Shown here one piece after another: positions 1 through 8,553 of a stretch of DNA of 64,000 nt; within the stretch, counting starts at the first letter, position 1, and each line of letters starts with the position of its first letter. Both the position numbers and the translations under genes were made by a program. The DNA is taken from NCBI RefSeq assembly GCF_001889305.1, contig NZ_CP013074.1, forward strand, positions 1,240,001-1,304,000, read 5' to 3'. Below the pieces are notes generated by a model. It saw only the letters and a program-made list of their open reading frames with translations. It was not told where the DNA came from and did not search any database. Origin of the DNA: Dehalococcoides mccartyi (GTDB taxonomy: Bacteria; Chloroflexota; Dehalococcoidia; Dehalococcoidales; Dehalococcoidaceae).

Positions 1-172
1 TCTTTACTACCCGGACACCCATGCCCGAAAGGCGGTTTAAGACCTGCTGGTTATGCACCAAGGCACCCAGCGTCTCCACCCCACCCTTTTCAGCGGCTGT
101 TTTTTCCAGTATGTTTATAGCACGCCGCACGCCAAAACAAAAACCAATATTAGATGCACATTCCACTTTCAT
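1..172 (-). CDS. ispH: 4-hydroxy-3-methylbut-2-enyl diphosphate reductase, N-terminal part (cut by window edge)
   Basis: IspH (LytB) is the last enzyme of the MEP isoprenoid pathway. It is a 4Fe-4S enzyme that reduces HMBPP to IPP and DMAPP. Reading the minus strand from ATG at 172 gives 57 codons beginning MKVECASNIGFCFGVRRAIN. The GFCFGVRRAI stretch matches the family signature around the first cluster-binding cysteine (GFCxGVxRA), and ALVHNQQV matches the following conserved ALVHN block. The rest lies beyond base 1. A promoter-like pair (184-212) sits 11 bp before the ATG and no clear ribosome-binding site is visible. The gene diverges from the aldolase gene at 258. Confidence 0.85.
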   Translation of the reverse strand, partial: MKVECASNIGFCFGVRRAINILEKTAAEKGGVETLGALVHNQQVLNRLSGMGVRVVK

Positions 173-183
173 AGCTAAAAGCC

Positions 184-212
184 ATTATATCCCGTATATC
201 CTGCCAAAACAA
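184..212 (-). promoter_or_regulatory. Promoter of ispH
   Basis: On the minus strand there is TTGTTT, a 17-bp spacer and a perfect TATAAT (plus-strand ATTATA at 184-189). The -10 box ends 11 bp before the ispH ATG, so the 5' leader would be only about 4-5 nt. Confidence 0.55.
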
Positions 213-219
213 ATAGTTC

Positions 220-248
220 TTGATTTAGATGCTTTAATGCTACATAAT
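220..248 (+). promoter_or_regulatory. Promoter of the aldolase-kinase operon
   Basis: TTGATT (220-225), a 17-bp spacer and CATAAT (243-248). Only 9 bp separate the -10 box from ATG 258, so the transcript would begin at or next to the start codon. This geometry supports 258 rather than the upstream in-frame ATG at 237. Confidence 0.55.
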
Positions 249-257
249 GGCTCTAAG

Positions 258-1268
258 ATGACTATCAGCGCGGGTAAACTGCTTAACCTGACTGCTCTGG
301 CCAGCCAGAAAGGCTTATTTGAGATTGCGGCTATGGATCACCGCGGCTCAATAAAAAAGCACCTCTGCCCGAAAACCACCGAAGAAGAATGCTACCACAG
401 CCTGGCTGATTTCAAACTGAGCCTTTGCCGGGCTTTTTCAGGACAGGCCAGTGCTGTACTCCTTGACCCCATTTACGGGCTGCCTGAGTGCCTGGCCCAA
501 AACGCCATTGCACCCGGCTGCGGCTTGCTTGTCAGCCTGGAATCAAGCGGTTACGGCGGAGAGGCCGAGTACCGGACTACCGAACTCCTTAAAAACTGGG
601 GGGTAAACAAGATAAAACTGCTGGGGGCAAACGCCGTCAAGCTGCTGCTGTATTACCGCCCGGATATAAAAGATTTAGCCAAGACCCAGCAGCTTCTGGT
701 AAAAACCGTGGCTGACGAATGCCGCAAACTGGATATCCCCTTTGTGCTTGAGCCTGTTACCTACCCCACCGGGCAGGAACTGAAAAATGCCGGGCTTTTT
801 GCCAAGAACAAACCTGGTTTAGTCCTTTCCACCGTAGAAGATTTGGCAGGACTGGGTATAGACATACTCAAGGTGGAGTTTCCCGCCGACCTCCGCTTCA
901 GCCTGACCGAAGATGAGGCCTTTATATCCGCCCGAAAACTGGACTCCATCTGTCCCGTACCCTGGGCTATACTCTCTGCCGGGGCGGATTTTAACCTGTA
1001 CGTGCGTGAACTGGAGATAGCCTGCCAGTGCGGGGCATCCGGTTTTCTGGCCGGAAGAGCCGTCTGGCAGGAAGCTTTGGAGATAACCAACCCGGTAAAC
1101 CGCCAGGATTTTATAAACCGCGTGGCCGCCGAAAGGTTTAAACGCCTGTGTCAGATAGCTGAAAATACGGGGCGCCCCTGGCATGAAAAACTGGGACTTA
1201 AAGCGGGTAATTTTATAAACCCCGGGCTTAACTGGTATGCCAACTACCAGCAGGGAGAAAACCCATGA
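258..1268 (+). CDS. Class I aldolase of the LacD/tagatose-1,6-bisphosphate aldolase type
   Basis: The 336-residue protein resembles LacD-family aldolases (COG3684), which split tagatose- or fructose-1,6-bisphosphate into two triose phosphates through a lysine Schiff base. Visible family blocks are FEIAAMDHRGSIKK near the start, then NKIKLLG, ILKVEFPAD and a C-terminal ASGFLAGRAVWQEA. The reading frame is open upstream to base 21, but those codons overlap the divergent ispH. A promoter ending 9 bp before ATG 258 and the family length both favour 258. The stop overlaps the start of the PfkB kinase by 4 bp, so the two are probably co-translated as a kinase-aldolase pair. The exact substrate (tagatose, fructose or a sulfosugar phosphate) cannot be read from sequence. 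Confidence 0.75.
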   Translation: MTISAGKLLNLTALASQKGLFEIAAMDHRGSIKKHLCPKTTEEECYHSLADFKLSLCRAFSGQASAVLLDPIYGLPECLAQNAIAPGCGLLVSLESSGYGGEAEYRTTELLKNWGVNKIKLLGANAVKLLLYYRPDIKDLAKTQQLLVKTVADECRKLDIPFVLEPVTYPTGQELKNAGLFAKNKPGLVLSTVEDLAGLGIDILKVEFPADLRFSLTEDEAFISARKLDSICPVPWAILSAGADFNLYVRELEIACQCGASGFLAGRAVWQEALEITNPVNRQDFINRVAAERFKRLCQIAENTGRPWHEKLGLKAGNFINPGLNWYANYQQGENP

Positions 1269-2197
1269 TTACCACCGTTACCCTAAACCCCTGTCTGGAT
1301 AAACATATAGACGTGCATGGTCTGGTACTGTACGAAACTAACCGCTGGCATCTTATGTCCAAATATGCCGGCGGCAAAGGCATAGATGTATCACGGGCGG
1401 TACATGAAATGGGAAATGATACCATTGCCTGCGGTTTTCTAGGCGGCGAAGAGGGACGGGAGATAGAAACCCTGCTTGCAAAACAGGGGCTTAAATACCG
1501 CTTCACTCCCATAAGCCAGCCTACCCGAAGCTGTTTTATAATATACGACACTAAAACCCGCCGCCAGACTAACCTTAACGCCCCCGGCCCGCGGATAACG
1601 CCGTCTGAACTGAAACTTTTTCACGAAGACCTGCAAAGGGAAAGCGCTTCGTCAAACCTTATTGTTATGTCAGGCAGCGTACCGCCGGGTATACCTTCAA
1701 ACGTCTATTTCACCCTTATCAAGAGTGCCCATAAACTGGGCAAGCAAACCATACTGGATGCCACCGGCAAATACCTGCGGGCAGGGCTTAAGGCTAAACC
1801 CTGTCTGGTAAAACCCAATATCCGCGAAGCGGAAGAGCTGCTGGGCAGGAAACTGGAAACCGAGGCTGAAATAATACTAGGGGCTAAGGAAATAGTCCAA
1901 ATGGGAGCGGGCATAGCGGTAATCTCCATGGGCAAAAAGGGACTGATAGCCAGTGACGGCAAGCAGGTGATAAAAGCCAGCTCTCCCTATGTACGGGTAA
2001 AAAGCGCGGTGGGGGCGGGTGATTCAACGGTGGCCGGCTTGGCCATATCCCTTTGCCGTGGATATAGTCTGGAAGAAGCCTGCCGTTTAGGTGTAGCTAT
2101 GGGGACAGCCGCCGTGATGACGCCGGGCACCGAACTCTGCCACCGCGAAGACGTTCAGTACTGGTTACCCCGTATTAAAATCCGCCGTCTGGCTTAG
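1265..2197 (+). CDS. PfkB-family sugar kinase (1-phosphofructokinase / tagatose-6-phosphate kinase type)
   Basis: This 310-residue ribokinase-superfamily kinase has the FruK/LacC pattern: TLNPCLDKHI at the N-terminus, the sugar-binding AGGKGIDVSRAV block, and the C-terminal catalytic signature KSAVGAGDSTVAG with the general-base Asp in GAGDS. FruK and LacC phosphorylate fructose-1-phosphate or tagatose-6-phosphate to the bisphosphate. The ATG overlaps the aldolase stop (ATGA), so kinase product and aldolase substrate match as consecutive steps. The pair may feed triose phosphates or work gluconeogenically; that part is inference. The gene ends 4 bp before the convergent minus-strand gene at 2201. 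Confidence 0.78.
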   Translation: MITTVTLNPCLDKHIDVHGLVLYETNRWHLMSKYAGGKGIDVSRAVHEMGNDTIACGFLGGEEGREIETLLAKQGLKYRFTPISQPTRSCFIIYDTKTRRQTNLNAPGPRITPSELKLFHEDLQRESASSNLIVMSGSVPPGIPSNVYFTLIKSAHKLGKQTILDATGKYLRAGLKAKPCLVKPNIREAEELLGRKLETEAEIILGAKEIVQMGAGIAVISMGKKGLIASDGKQVIKASSPYVRVKSAVGAGDSTVAGLAISLCRGYSLEEACRLGVAMGTAAVMTPGTELCHREDVQYWLPRIKIRRLA

Positions 2198-2200
2198 CTT

Positions 2201-3067
2201 TCAGGGAATATCCATAACATTTAATATCCTTTGGTAAGCCGCAATAGCATTGGCAATCACCCAGGCCATATCCTCACGCACATCATCGGAAGCCCTTTCC
2301 AAAGCCAGATTAAGGGCATTCTGGTTGGCAATAGCTGAAAGTATAATATCATTTTGAGTAATATTGACACTACTGCCAAAACTTTCAGTCAACCCAAAGC
2401 TTTTATCCGGCAAATTGGCGGCAGGCGCAGTTAGGATAGTATCGTCTCTGCCCTGAGAGTTGGCAGCCGACATCACACTATCTTCAGCCCCTATCAGATT
2501 AGCCATAGCAGACAACGCCAAGTTCAGCTTGTCGTTAGTTTGCCTTAGCAGACTAACCTGATTCGTATCCGCCAGATAAATTATCTCGGCAACTCTTCTA
2601 TCGGCAATCTTGTTCATGGCATTTATTTTACCCTCTTCGCCAAAGGAAAAACTCAGCCAGAGCTCTTCGGTTGCCAGCTTTACACTGTAGAGGGGATTAT
2701 CAGGCATACTGCCGGAAGCAGCTACTGCCACCCCTCCGCCCGAAACAAAAAGAAGCATAATGGCACTGACAAGCCCGGTTGCCCAGTTAAGACGCCACCG
2801 GAAAAAGCCTTTCTTGTGCTTGCTTTCATTCAGGGCAGACATAAATTCGTAACGGGCTTTGGCTTTGAACGACTCCGAAGGCTTGCAGCCTGAGGCAAGA
2901 GCATCAATACCGGTAGCGGTTTTGAGCAAAGGAGCAAGCTCTACCGCCTGGTCAGGGTACAGACGCAGGCAGCTTTCCAAATCCTGCCCGTTTATAAGTA
3001 TACGGTCTAAGCATTCGTTTAGGATATTATCAAATTCGGGATTATTTTTTACATTCATTTTATTCAC
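2201..3067 (-). CDS. Membrane protein paired with an ECF sigma factor (probable DUF5667-type anti-sigma partner)
   Basis: The 288-residue protein starts with a soluble segment of about 100 residues containing LNECLDRILINGQDLESC and a Leu/Pro-rich stretch typical of DUF5667-like proteins that follow sigma-factor genes. It has one membrane span near residues 94-115 (rich in A, L, V and G), and then an extracytoplasmic helical part (residues ~118-288) with Asn/Gln-rich, alanine-rich helices. Its start overlaps the end of the upstream sigma gene by 4 bp, so the two form one operon. That arrangement suggests it senses something outside the membrane and holds or modulates the sigma factor. No zinc-binding HxxxCxxC anti-sigma motif is present, so the mechanism is unknown. 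Confidence 0.6.
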   Translation of the reverse strand: MNKMNVKNNPEFDNILNECLDRILINGQDLESCLRLYPDQAVELAPLLKTATGIDALASGCKPSESFKAKARYEFMSALNESKHKKGFFRWRLNWATGLVSAIMLLFVSGGGVAVAASGSMPDNPLYSVKLATEELWLSFSFGEEGKINAMNKIADRRVAEIIYLADTNQVSLLRQTNDKLNLALSAMANLIGAEDSVMSAANSQGRDDTILTAPAANLPDKSFGLTESFGSSVNITQNDIILSAIANQNALNLALERASDDVREDMAWVIANAIAAYQRILNVMDIP

Positions 3068-3603
3068 GCTCCAGAGAGCATTCGGCGGAGTGATGACACT
3101 GCACTGTGCTGCAGCGCCTTGACCGCACCCGGAGTTTTATTCATTATTTTGGCCACCTCGGTAATCGGCAAATCCGAGGAAAAACGCAGGGAAATAACCT
3201 CCTGCTGGGCGGGTGTAAGTTTACCGGATACCTCCACAAACTTTTCATAGTCTATATTCACTTCGGTAGTTTCCACCGGGTCATCAGAGCAGGCCAGCGG
3301 GGTCACCAGTTCTATATCCACCGTGAGCTGGCGGTTTTTTTTCCTCAGATAGTCTACAATCTGATTATGGGCAATACGGTACAACCAGGCAGAGAACGGG
3401 GTATTATCTTGCCACTTGAAGGAAGATATAGACCGGAGCATGTTCATAAAGACCTGCTGGGTCAAATCTTCGGCCTCCATCTTATTGCCGATCTTCAAGG
3501 CAATATAACGATAAATCTTATCGAAATATTCCTCGTACAATCTGGCAAAAGCCTGCTCGTCTTTTTGTTGAGCAAGCTCAACCAGGTGTCTCTCTGTTTG
3601 CAC
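3064..3603 (-). CDS. ECF-type RNA polymerase sigma factor
   Basis: At 179 residues this has the two-domain layout of an extracytoplasmic-function sigma factor. Region 2 includes FARLYEEYFDKIYRYI, then EAEDLTQQVFMNMLRSI and FSAWLYRIAHNQIVDYLRKK. After a linker, region 4 includes LTPAQQEVISLRF, then ITEVAKIMNKTPGAVKALQHSA, a helix-turn-helix for the -35 element. The start is GTG at 3603 with AAGGGG 9 nt upstream. It overlaps the membrane partner at 3067 by 4 bp. The operon probably controls a cell-envelope regulon. A 365-bp AT-rich gap separates it from the divergent regulator genes at 3969. Confidence 0.88.
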   Translation of the reverse strand: MQTERHLVELAQQKDEQAFARLYEEYFDKIYRYIALKIGNKMEAEDLTQQVFMNMLRSISSFKWQDNTPFSAWLYRIAHNQIVDYLRKKNRQLTVDIELVTPLACSDDPVETTEVNIDYEKFVEVSGKLTPAQQEVISLRFSSDLPITEVAKIMNKTPGAVKALQHSAVSSLRRMLSGA

Positions 3604-3968
3604 CAGTAAGATCCCCTTCTTGGCCGGCCTCTATCTGAGGACTCCCGGCCGGTCAAACCCGGTTATTTACCCGTGCACAAATTATAACGAAGCAGTTTTT
3701 AAAAAGATAGCAACTGGGAAATATTATAAAAAGATACTCGCATAAATATTTTTTCCTTTAAAATCTATCTTTCCGTAAACGAGGGGGTTGAAATCCAGAC
3801 TAGTTTCCGTCATTATAGGAAATGTATACCTTTTGGCTTCTATAAGTTATCTTAACTTATATTACTATTTTCCTATACAGCTTAGTACGTTCGGGGGATT
3901 GGATAGTAGAGTTTATATCATGTATAGTTCTGAATAGTTAGGTTAAGATACTTTAAGAAAGGACTGCC
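3604..3968. other. 365-bp intergenic region between divergent regulatory genes
   Basis: No credible gene was seen. The half next to the sigma gene has GC-rich inverted segments (GGCCGG / CCGGCC). The middle is AT-rich and could hold divergent promoters, but no pair of hexamers stands out. A perfect spaced palindrome lies at 3841-3861, and a short purine-rich ribosome-binding site (AAGAAAGG) precedes the gene at 3969. Confidence 0.6.
3841..3861. promoter_or_regulatory. Perfect 9-bp inverted repeat, candidate operator
   Basis: TATAAGTTA and TAACTTATA flank a 3-bp centre (TCT). A symmetric 21-bp site about 105 bp upstream of an HTH gene and a LuxR-type regulator is a plausible autoregulatory operator. 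Confidence 0.45.
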
Positions 3969-4181
3969 ATGGCAAATCATGAAGATAATACAGTCTCGCC
4001 CATGCTGACTACCAGCGAAGTAGCCCACATGCTGAATGTGCATATAAACACCGTACGTCGCTGGAGTAATCAGATGGTGCTTAAATCCTATCGGATTGGG
4101 GCCAGAGGTGACCGCCGCTTCCGCAAGGAAGATGTGGAACAGTTTTTGGAACGGGAAGGCAAAACCAAGCTCCTGAAATAA
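3969..4181 (+). CDS. Excisionase/MerR-type helix-turn-helix DNA-binding protein
   Basis: This 70-residue protein is almost entirely one HTH_17 (excisionase/MerR-like) domain. LTTSEVAHMLNVHINTVRRW forms the recognition helix-turn-helix, followed by a wing-like GARGDRRFRKEDVEQFL. Such single-domain proteins bind short DNA sites as regulators or recombination directionality factors. No integrase or phage gene is nearby, so a transcriptional role is more likely. AAGAAAGG lies 6 nt before the ATG. The LuxR-type regulator follows after 26 bp and is probably in the same transcript, upstream of the pilus genes. Confidence 0.8.
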   Translation: MANHEDNTVSPMLTTSEVAHMLNVHINTVRRWSNQMVLKSYRIGARGDRRFRKEDVEQFLEREGKTKLLK

Positions 4182-4207
4182 ACTTGGAGTAAAAGAAGGG
4201 ACAAGCA

Positions 4208-4885
4208 ATGGAAGACAACAGCAAAATCAGGGTAATGGTCATAGATGAGCAACCCTTTTTCAGAGCGGGTGTTGCCCAGGCCTTATCCGACAATAATTTT
4301 GAGATACTCCCAACCGATACTCGCAAAGACCCCCTGGAACAGGTTGAAAGCAAGATGCCGGATGTAGTACTGCTGGGTTCAGACCTGATAGCTTACAGCG
4401 GGCTTGATTTGGGCAGACGGATTGTGCGCACCTTTCCTAATACCAAGGTTATCATCCTTTCGCCAAACCCCAATGATACCGAATTGTTCGAATGCATCCG
4501 GACAGCAGCTGTGGCCTGTCTTAAGAAAAGCAGTACCGCAGAAGAGCTTGTTGAGACTATCCGCCGGGCTAACCGGGGCGAATATCCTATTAATGAAAGC
4601 TTAATGAGCAGCCCCAATCTTGCCAAACAGGTACTGGCCCAGTTTCAAGATGTTTCCATGCTGGGTAAGGATGCTTCCAATTTTGTTACCCCTTTGACCA
4701 ACCGCGAAAAACAGATATTAACCCTGATTGCCAATGGCAATACCAACAAACAGATTGCCAATAATTTGGAAATAAGCGAACAAACCATAAAAAACCATGT
4801 CAGCGCTATTTTACGCAAGTTAAACGCCAATGACAGGGCGCATGCGGTGGTTGTAGCTATACGCTGCGGCCTTATAAATATTTAA
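4208..4885 (+). CDS. NarL/LuxR-family response regulator with an atypical receiver
   Basis: This 225-residue regulator has an N-terminal receiver (about 7-125) and a C-terminal LuxR-type HTH (about 160-225: LTNREKQILTLIANGNTNKQ, then SEQTIKNHVSAILRKL). The receiver keeps the acidic pair (VIDEQP, residues 11-16) and the conserved Lys (CLKKSS). The strand that should end in the phosphorylated Asp reads PDVVLLGSD, giving Gly57 where Asp is expected. It may therefore act without phosphorylation, or use Asp59. No histidine kinase gene is adjacent. It follows the small HTH gene and precedes the pilus operon, so it is a candidate regulator of pilus genes. Confidence 0.82.
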   Translation: MEDNSKIRVMVIDEQPFFRAGVAQALSDNNFEILPTDTRKDPLEQVESKMPDVVLLGSDLIAYSGLDLGRRIVRTFPNTKVIILSPNPNDTELFECIRTAAVACLKKSSTAEELVETIRRANRGEYPINESLMSSPNLAKQVLAQFQDVSMLGKDASNFVTPLTNREKQILTLIANGNTNKQIANNLEISEQTIKNHVSAILRKLNANDRAHAVVVAIRCGLINI

Positions 4886-4941
4886 ATTTGGCTTATTTTT
4901 GACAAATAGTTGCACCTTTATGCGAATTATGCGTAAGATGT

Positions 4942-4947
4942 TATAAT
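4942..4947 (+). promoter_or_regulatory. -10-like TATAAT before the pilB-type gene
   Basis: A perfect TATAAT lies 43 bp before ATG 4991. The -35 is weak: TTATGC at 4918 has an 18-bp spacer. Two direct copies of TTATGCG (4918-4924 and 4927-4933) sit just upstream and could be a regulator site. Confidence 0.35.
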
Positions 4948-4990
4948 AAAATGGATAAAAGCCAATAAACAAGCTGGAATATGGTTAGAA

Positions 4991-7327
4991 ATGTTACAAA
5001 ATAAAGTGAAAGACACAGAACTCCGCAAACTGGTTAGTAAAAGGGTGGCTGATTATTTGTCCAGCCACAATTACCAGGTGGAAAGTGATGTTAAAATAAC
5101 CGGGCAATCCGGTGTAGAGCATGTCTTTGACATAGTGGCCCGCCGGAATGATGGCTTTACCACCAGGACTATGGCGGTCTGCATAATTCTGGGTTCAAAC
5201 CAGGAAGAAGAAAGCGGCGCTATTTTCAATTTTGCCAACAAAGCCTTTGATACAGGCATAAATGAACGTATCCTTATTGCCATACCCAAACTTACCCCCG
5301 AAACCCGAAATCTTGCTGAAAAACAGCGGATTAAGGTTTTTGACGAAGACCGGCTGGAAGACCTGCTGGTTACCAGTTCCAAACGGCCTAACCGTTTGGA
5401 GGGTATAAACAATATCTTCTCCCGCGAAGACCTTATCAAGGCGCTTACCGAGCTGGGCTATACCATAAGAGAAAATGCCCGTATCAAAGGGCGTTCCGGT
5501 ATCTCACACGTATTTGACATAGTGGCCAGCGATATAAATACAGACAACTACACTCTGGGTATAGATATTATTAAAAAACAGCCTTCCATGGAACTTCAGG
5601 ATGTGGCTCTCTTTGATGCCAAAGCCTTTGACTGCGGTATATCTGACAAGATTATGGCTACCACAGCCAAAATAACTCCTGATGCCCAGCAGTTTGCCGA
5701 TGCCCAAAAAGTGAAACTTATAAAATTTAAACCCATTTCTACAGCTACCGAGGAGAGTGCCGCTGTAACTACAGCTGAAGAGGTACTAAAAACTTCGGCC
5801 AAAACAGATTCTAAAAACAGCAAAACCGGGGTAACTGACCTGCGCCAGTCGCCCCGCCCCGAAGCCCTCAAGCTTATCCCTGAGGTGCTTGCCCGGCGTT
5901 ATACTGCCATACCTTTGAATATAGTGGGTAATACCTTAGAAATGGCTATGGCAGACCCGTCTGACATACTGGCACTTGAGGCCTTTTCTGCTCACTCCAA
6001 ACGCCGCATAAAGCCCATACCGGCAGATGCCCGCGAGATACGCGAATCTATAGACTTTAACTATAAAGGCTACGGGGATATTGAAAAATACCTCTCCCGC
6101 ATGTCTATTCCCAGTGAGGTCACAGATGACCGTCTGGCTATAGATGCGGCTATTGACGCACCGTTAGCCCAAGCCCTTAATCTTATCATTGAAGAAGCGG
6201 TAAAAGCCCGCTCATCAGACGTACATATTGAACCCAACGAAGACCGCCTGCGGGTGCGTTTCCGTATTGACGGCACTCTGCAGGACATGATGTCTCTGCC
6301 TATTACCGCCCACCGGGCTATTATTTCCAGAATCAAAATTCTGGGTGATATGAATATTGCAGACCATTTCCACGCACTTGACGGCCAGTTTACGGTAAAT
6401 GCCGGCGGACGCGAAATAGATATCCGGGCGGCAACCGCCCCAACTGTAAACGGGGAAATGTCTGTACTGCGATTGCTTGATAAAAGCCGGGCCACTATAG
6501 AACTTTCGCAGCTAGGTTTTTTGCCTGAAGGGCTGGAAAAATATAACAAGATGCTCAAAGTGCCTTATGGCATGATACTTATCAGCGGTCCTACCGGTGC
6601 GGGTAAAACCACTACCCTTTACGCATCTATAAACTCGCTGGATATCATGCGGCAGAATATTATTACCATAGAAGACCCGGCGGAATACCGTTTTAAAGAT
6701 ATTAACCAGATACAGGTAAATGTGCAGGCAGGTATTACCTTTGCCAGCGGCCTTAGGTCTATACTCCGCCTTGACCCTGATGTAATACTGGTAGGTGAAA
6801 TACGTGATTCGGAAACAGCCAATATAGCCGTTCAGGCAGCCCTTACCGGCCACCTTATGCTTTCATCTATCCATGCCAATGATACTACCGGTGTTCTCTA
6901 CCGCCTGATAGACCTTGGGGTAGAACCCTTCCTGATTGCTTCAGCTGTGGTAGGGGTAGTAGCCCAACGCATGGTCAGGCGTATTTGCCCGTACTGCCAG
7001 CACACTATTGAAGCACCGGTGATTGAGCAGTTGGCTTATGAACGTGAGATAGGGGAAAAGCGGACTAAATTTGTATACGGCAGCGGCTGTAAATCATGTG
7101 CCTTTACCGGCTATCTGGGACGGGTGGGCCTGTTTGAAATAATGACTATAAGCGATGAAGTCAGACGACTCATGCTGAGCGGGGCTTCCCCCTCGGAGAT
7201 ACATGCCCAATCCATTAAAGACGGCATGACTACCATGATGAAAGACGGTATGCTGAAAGTAAAGGATAATATAACAACTCCCTCCGAAGTACTACGCAGT
7301 GCTTATTCTCCGGAGGAGCAGTATTGA
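4991..7327 (+). CDS. pilB: PilB/GspE-type pilus assembly ATPase with N-terminal duplicated nuclease-like domain
   Basis: This 778-residue hexameric ATPase powers pilus or pseudopilus extension from the cytoplasm. Residues ~8-125 and ~144-245 are a tandem repeat: ITGQSGVEHVFDIVA at 36-50 matches IKGRSGISHVFDIVA at 165-179, and FANKAFDTGI at 81-90 matches FDAKAFDCGI. The repeats resemble Mrr-like restriction-endonuclease folds but lack the ExK catalytic pair. A T2SSE_N/MshEN domain follows (~288-370), then the ATPase: Walker A GPTGAGKTT (533-541), Asp box EDPAEY, Walker B DVILVGEIRD, and a zinc tetracysteine (C666, C669, C700, C703). The usual PilB is about 560-570 residues, so the excess is the N-terminal duplication. 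First gene of the pilus operon. Confidence 0.9.
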   Translation: MLQNKVKDTELRKLVSKRVADYLSSHNYQVESDVKITGQSGVEHVFDIVARRNDGFTTRTMAVCIILGSNQEEESGAIFNFANKAFDTGINERILIAIPKLTPETRNLAEKQRIKVFDEDRLEDLLVTSSKRPNRLEGINNIFSREDLIKALTELGYTIRENARIKGRSGISHVFDIVASDINTDNYTLGIDIIKKQPSMELQDVALFDAKAFDCGISDKIMATTAKITPDAQQFADAQKVKLIKFKPISTATEESAAVTTAEEVLKTSAKTDSKNSKTGVTDLRQSPRPEALKLIPEVLARRYTAIPLNIVGNTLEMAMADPSDILALEAFSAHSKRRIKPIPADAREIRESIDFNYKGYGDIEKYLSRMSIPSEVTDDRLAIDAAIDAPLAQALNLIIEEAVKARSSDVHIEPNEDRLRVRFRIDGTLQDMMSLPITAHRAIISRIKILGDMNIADHFHALDGQFTVNAGGREIDIRAATAPTVNGEMSVLRLLDKSRATIELSQLGFLPEGLEKYNKMLKVPYGMILISGPTGAGKTTTLYASINSLDIMRQNIITIEDPAEYRFKDINQIQVNVQAGITFASGLRSILRLDPDVILVGEIRDSETANIAVQAALTGHLMLSSIHANDTTGVLYRLIDLGVEPFLIASAVVGVVAQRMVRRICPYCQHTIEAPVIEQLAYEREIGEKRTKFVYGSGCKSCAFTGYLGRVGLFEIMTISDEVRRLMLSGASPSEIHAQSIKDGMTTMMKDGMLKVKDNITTPSEVLRSAYSPEEQY

Positions 7328-7336
7328 GGTAAGTAA

Positions 7337-8542
7337 ATGGATTTTAATTATGTAGCTTACGGGCAGGATAAGAGGCTTGTAAAGGGGAAAATCCCGGCTA
7401 CTTCGCTGGAGGCAGCCCAGAGACTGCTGAGCCATAGCGGTTACCAGATTTTAAGCATCAAACCCATTACGCCCTTCTTCAGCACCACCAGTTCATTTAA
7501 CTTCTCAACGGTAAAACCCAGAGAAGTTATTCTGTTTTCCCGCCAATTGGCTTTGCTGCTTGAATCCGGTACGGATATTGTAACTTCACTGGAATTACTT
7601 CAGGAACAGACTACCAATAAACTTTTCCGGGATATTATCGGCGAAATTGTAAATGATATACGCGGAGGGAGTTCGCTGTCTCTAGCAATGAGTAAGCACC
7701 CCAAGGCTTTCCCGCCTTTGTATCACCGGGTCATTGCGGCCGGTGAACAGGGAGGCAGCCTTGAGATAGTGCTCCGTAATCTGGCCAACTTTGTCCAGCG
7801 GAATGTAGAAACCGAAAAGAAAATTAAAAGCGCCCTAACCTATCCCGGTGTAGTTGCGGTGGTAGGTATTCTGGTGCTGTTGCTTATGGTTACATTCGTA
7901 CTACCTGCATTTACCAGTTTATACTCCCAAATGGGCACTGAACTGCCCACCCCGACTAAAATACTTATAGGCCTGAGTGATTTCTTTGAGGCATGGGGTC
8001 TGTATGTAACAGGGGCTTTCGTAATAGCGATAGCTGCGCTGGTGATTTATATGCGGACACCAATGGGGAGATACCATAGAGACCGCATAGCCCTTAAACT
8101 ACCTGTAATCGGGCGTATTCTGCTCCTTTCAGAGCTTTCACGCGCCTGCCAGACCATGTCATTGCTGTTTAAGGCCGGCCTGCCGTTGCCTGAAATTATG
8201 AACCAAGCCACCACTGCGGCAAACAACAAACTTATCAGCAACGCACTGGCCGAAGTACAGCATGATCTGATAAGGGGCGAAGGGCTTTCCCGTCCCATGA
8301 CTAAAAACCCGCTCTTTCTGCCTATGATGGTTCAAATGGTAAGCGTGGGTGAGGAAACCGGTAAACTTGACGACACATTATCTACCGTATCAGCTACCTA
8401 TGATACCGAAGCTGACGACCGGATAAGTGCTGCCATAGGCATGATACAACCCATTATGACTATAGGTATCGGTTTGGTAGTAGGCTTTATTGCCGTTGCC
8501 CTGGTATCTTCCATGTACTCCTTATACGGGCAGATCGGCTAA
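7337..8542 (+). CDS. pilC: PilC/GspF inner-membrane platform protein
   Basis: The 401-residue polytopic protein has two GspF (T2SSF) domains. The first (about 65-190) includes SRQLALLLESGTDIVTSLEL and ends in a long membrane segment (YPGVVAVVGILVLLLMVTF). After a second span near 215-235 comes the second domain (LSRACQTMSLLFKAGLPLPE), and a C-terminal span (IGLVVGFIAVALVSSMY) closes the protein. PilC links the PilB/PilT motors to pilin polymerisation. The short N-terminal segment (MDFNYVAYG, then ISLEAA-like repeats) is typical of the family. It begins 9 bp after pilB. Confidence 0.92.
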   Translation: MDFNYVAYGQDKRLVKGKIPATSLEAAQRLLSHSGYQILSIKPITPFFSTTSSFNFSTVKPREVILFSRQLALLLESGTDIVTSLELLQEQTTNKLFRDIIGEIVNDIRGGSSLSLAMSKHPKAFPPLYHRVIAAGEQGGSLEIVLRNLANFVQRNVETEKKIKSALTYPGVVAVVGILVLLLMVTFVLPAFTSLYSQMGTELPTPTKILIGLSDFFEAWGLYVTGAFVIAIAALVIYMRTPMGRYHRDRIALKLPVIGRILLLSELSRACQTMSLLFKAGLPLPEIMNQATTAANNKLISNALAEVQHDLIRGEGLSRPMTKNPLFLPMMVQMVSVGEETGKLDDTLSTVSATYDTEADDRISAAIGMIQPIMTIGIGLVVGFIAVALVSSMYSLYGQIG

Positions 8543-8553
8543 GGATAAATAAA

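Noticed and set aside
21-257. Upstream extension of the aldolase gene
   Set aside because: It overlaps ispH antisense and lies before a promoter; the translated sequence does not match the aldolase family.
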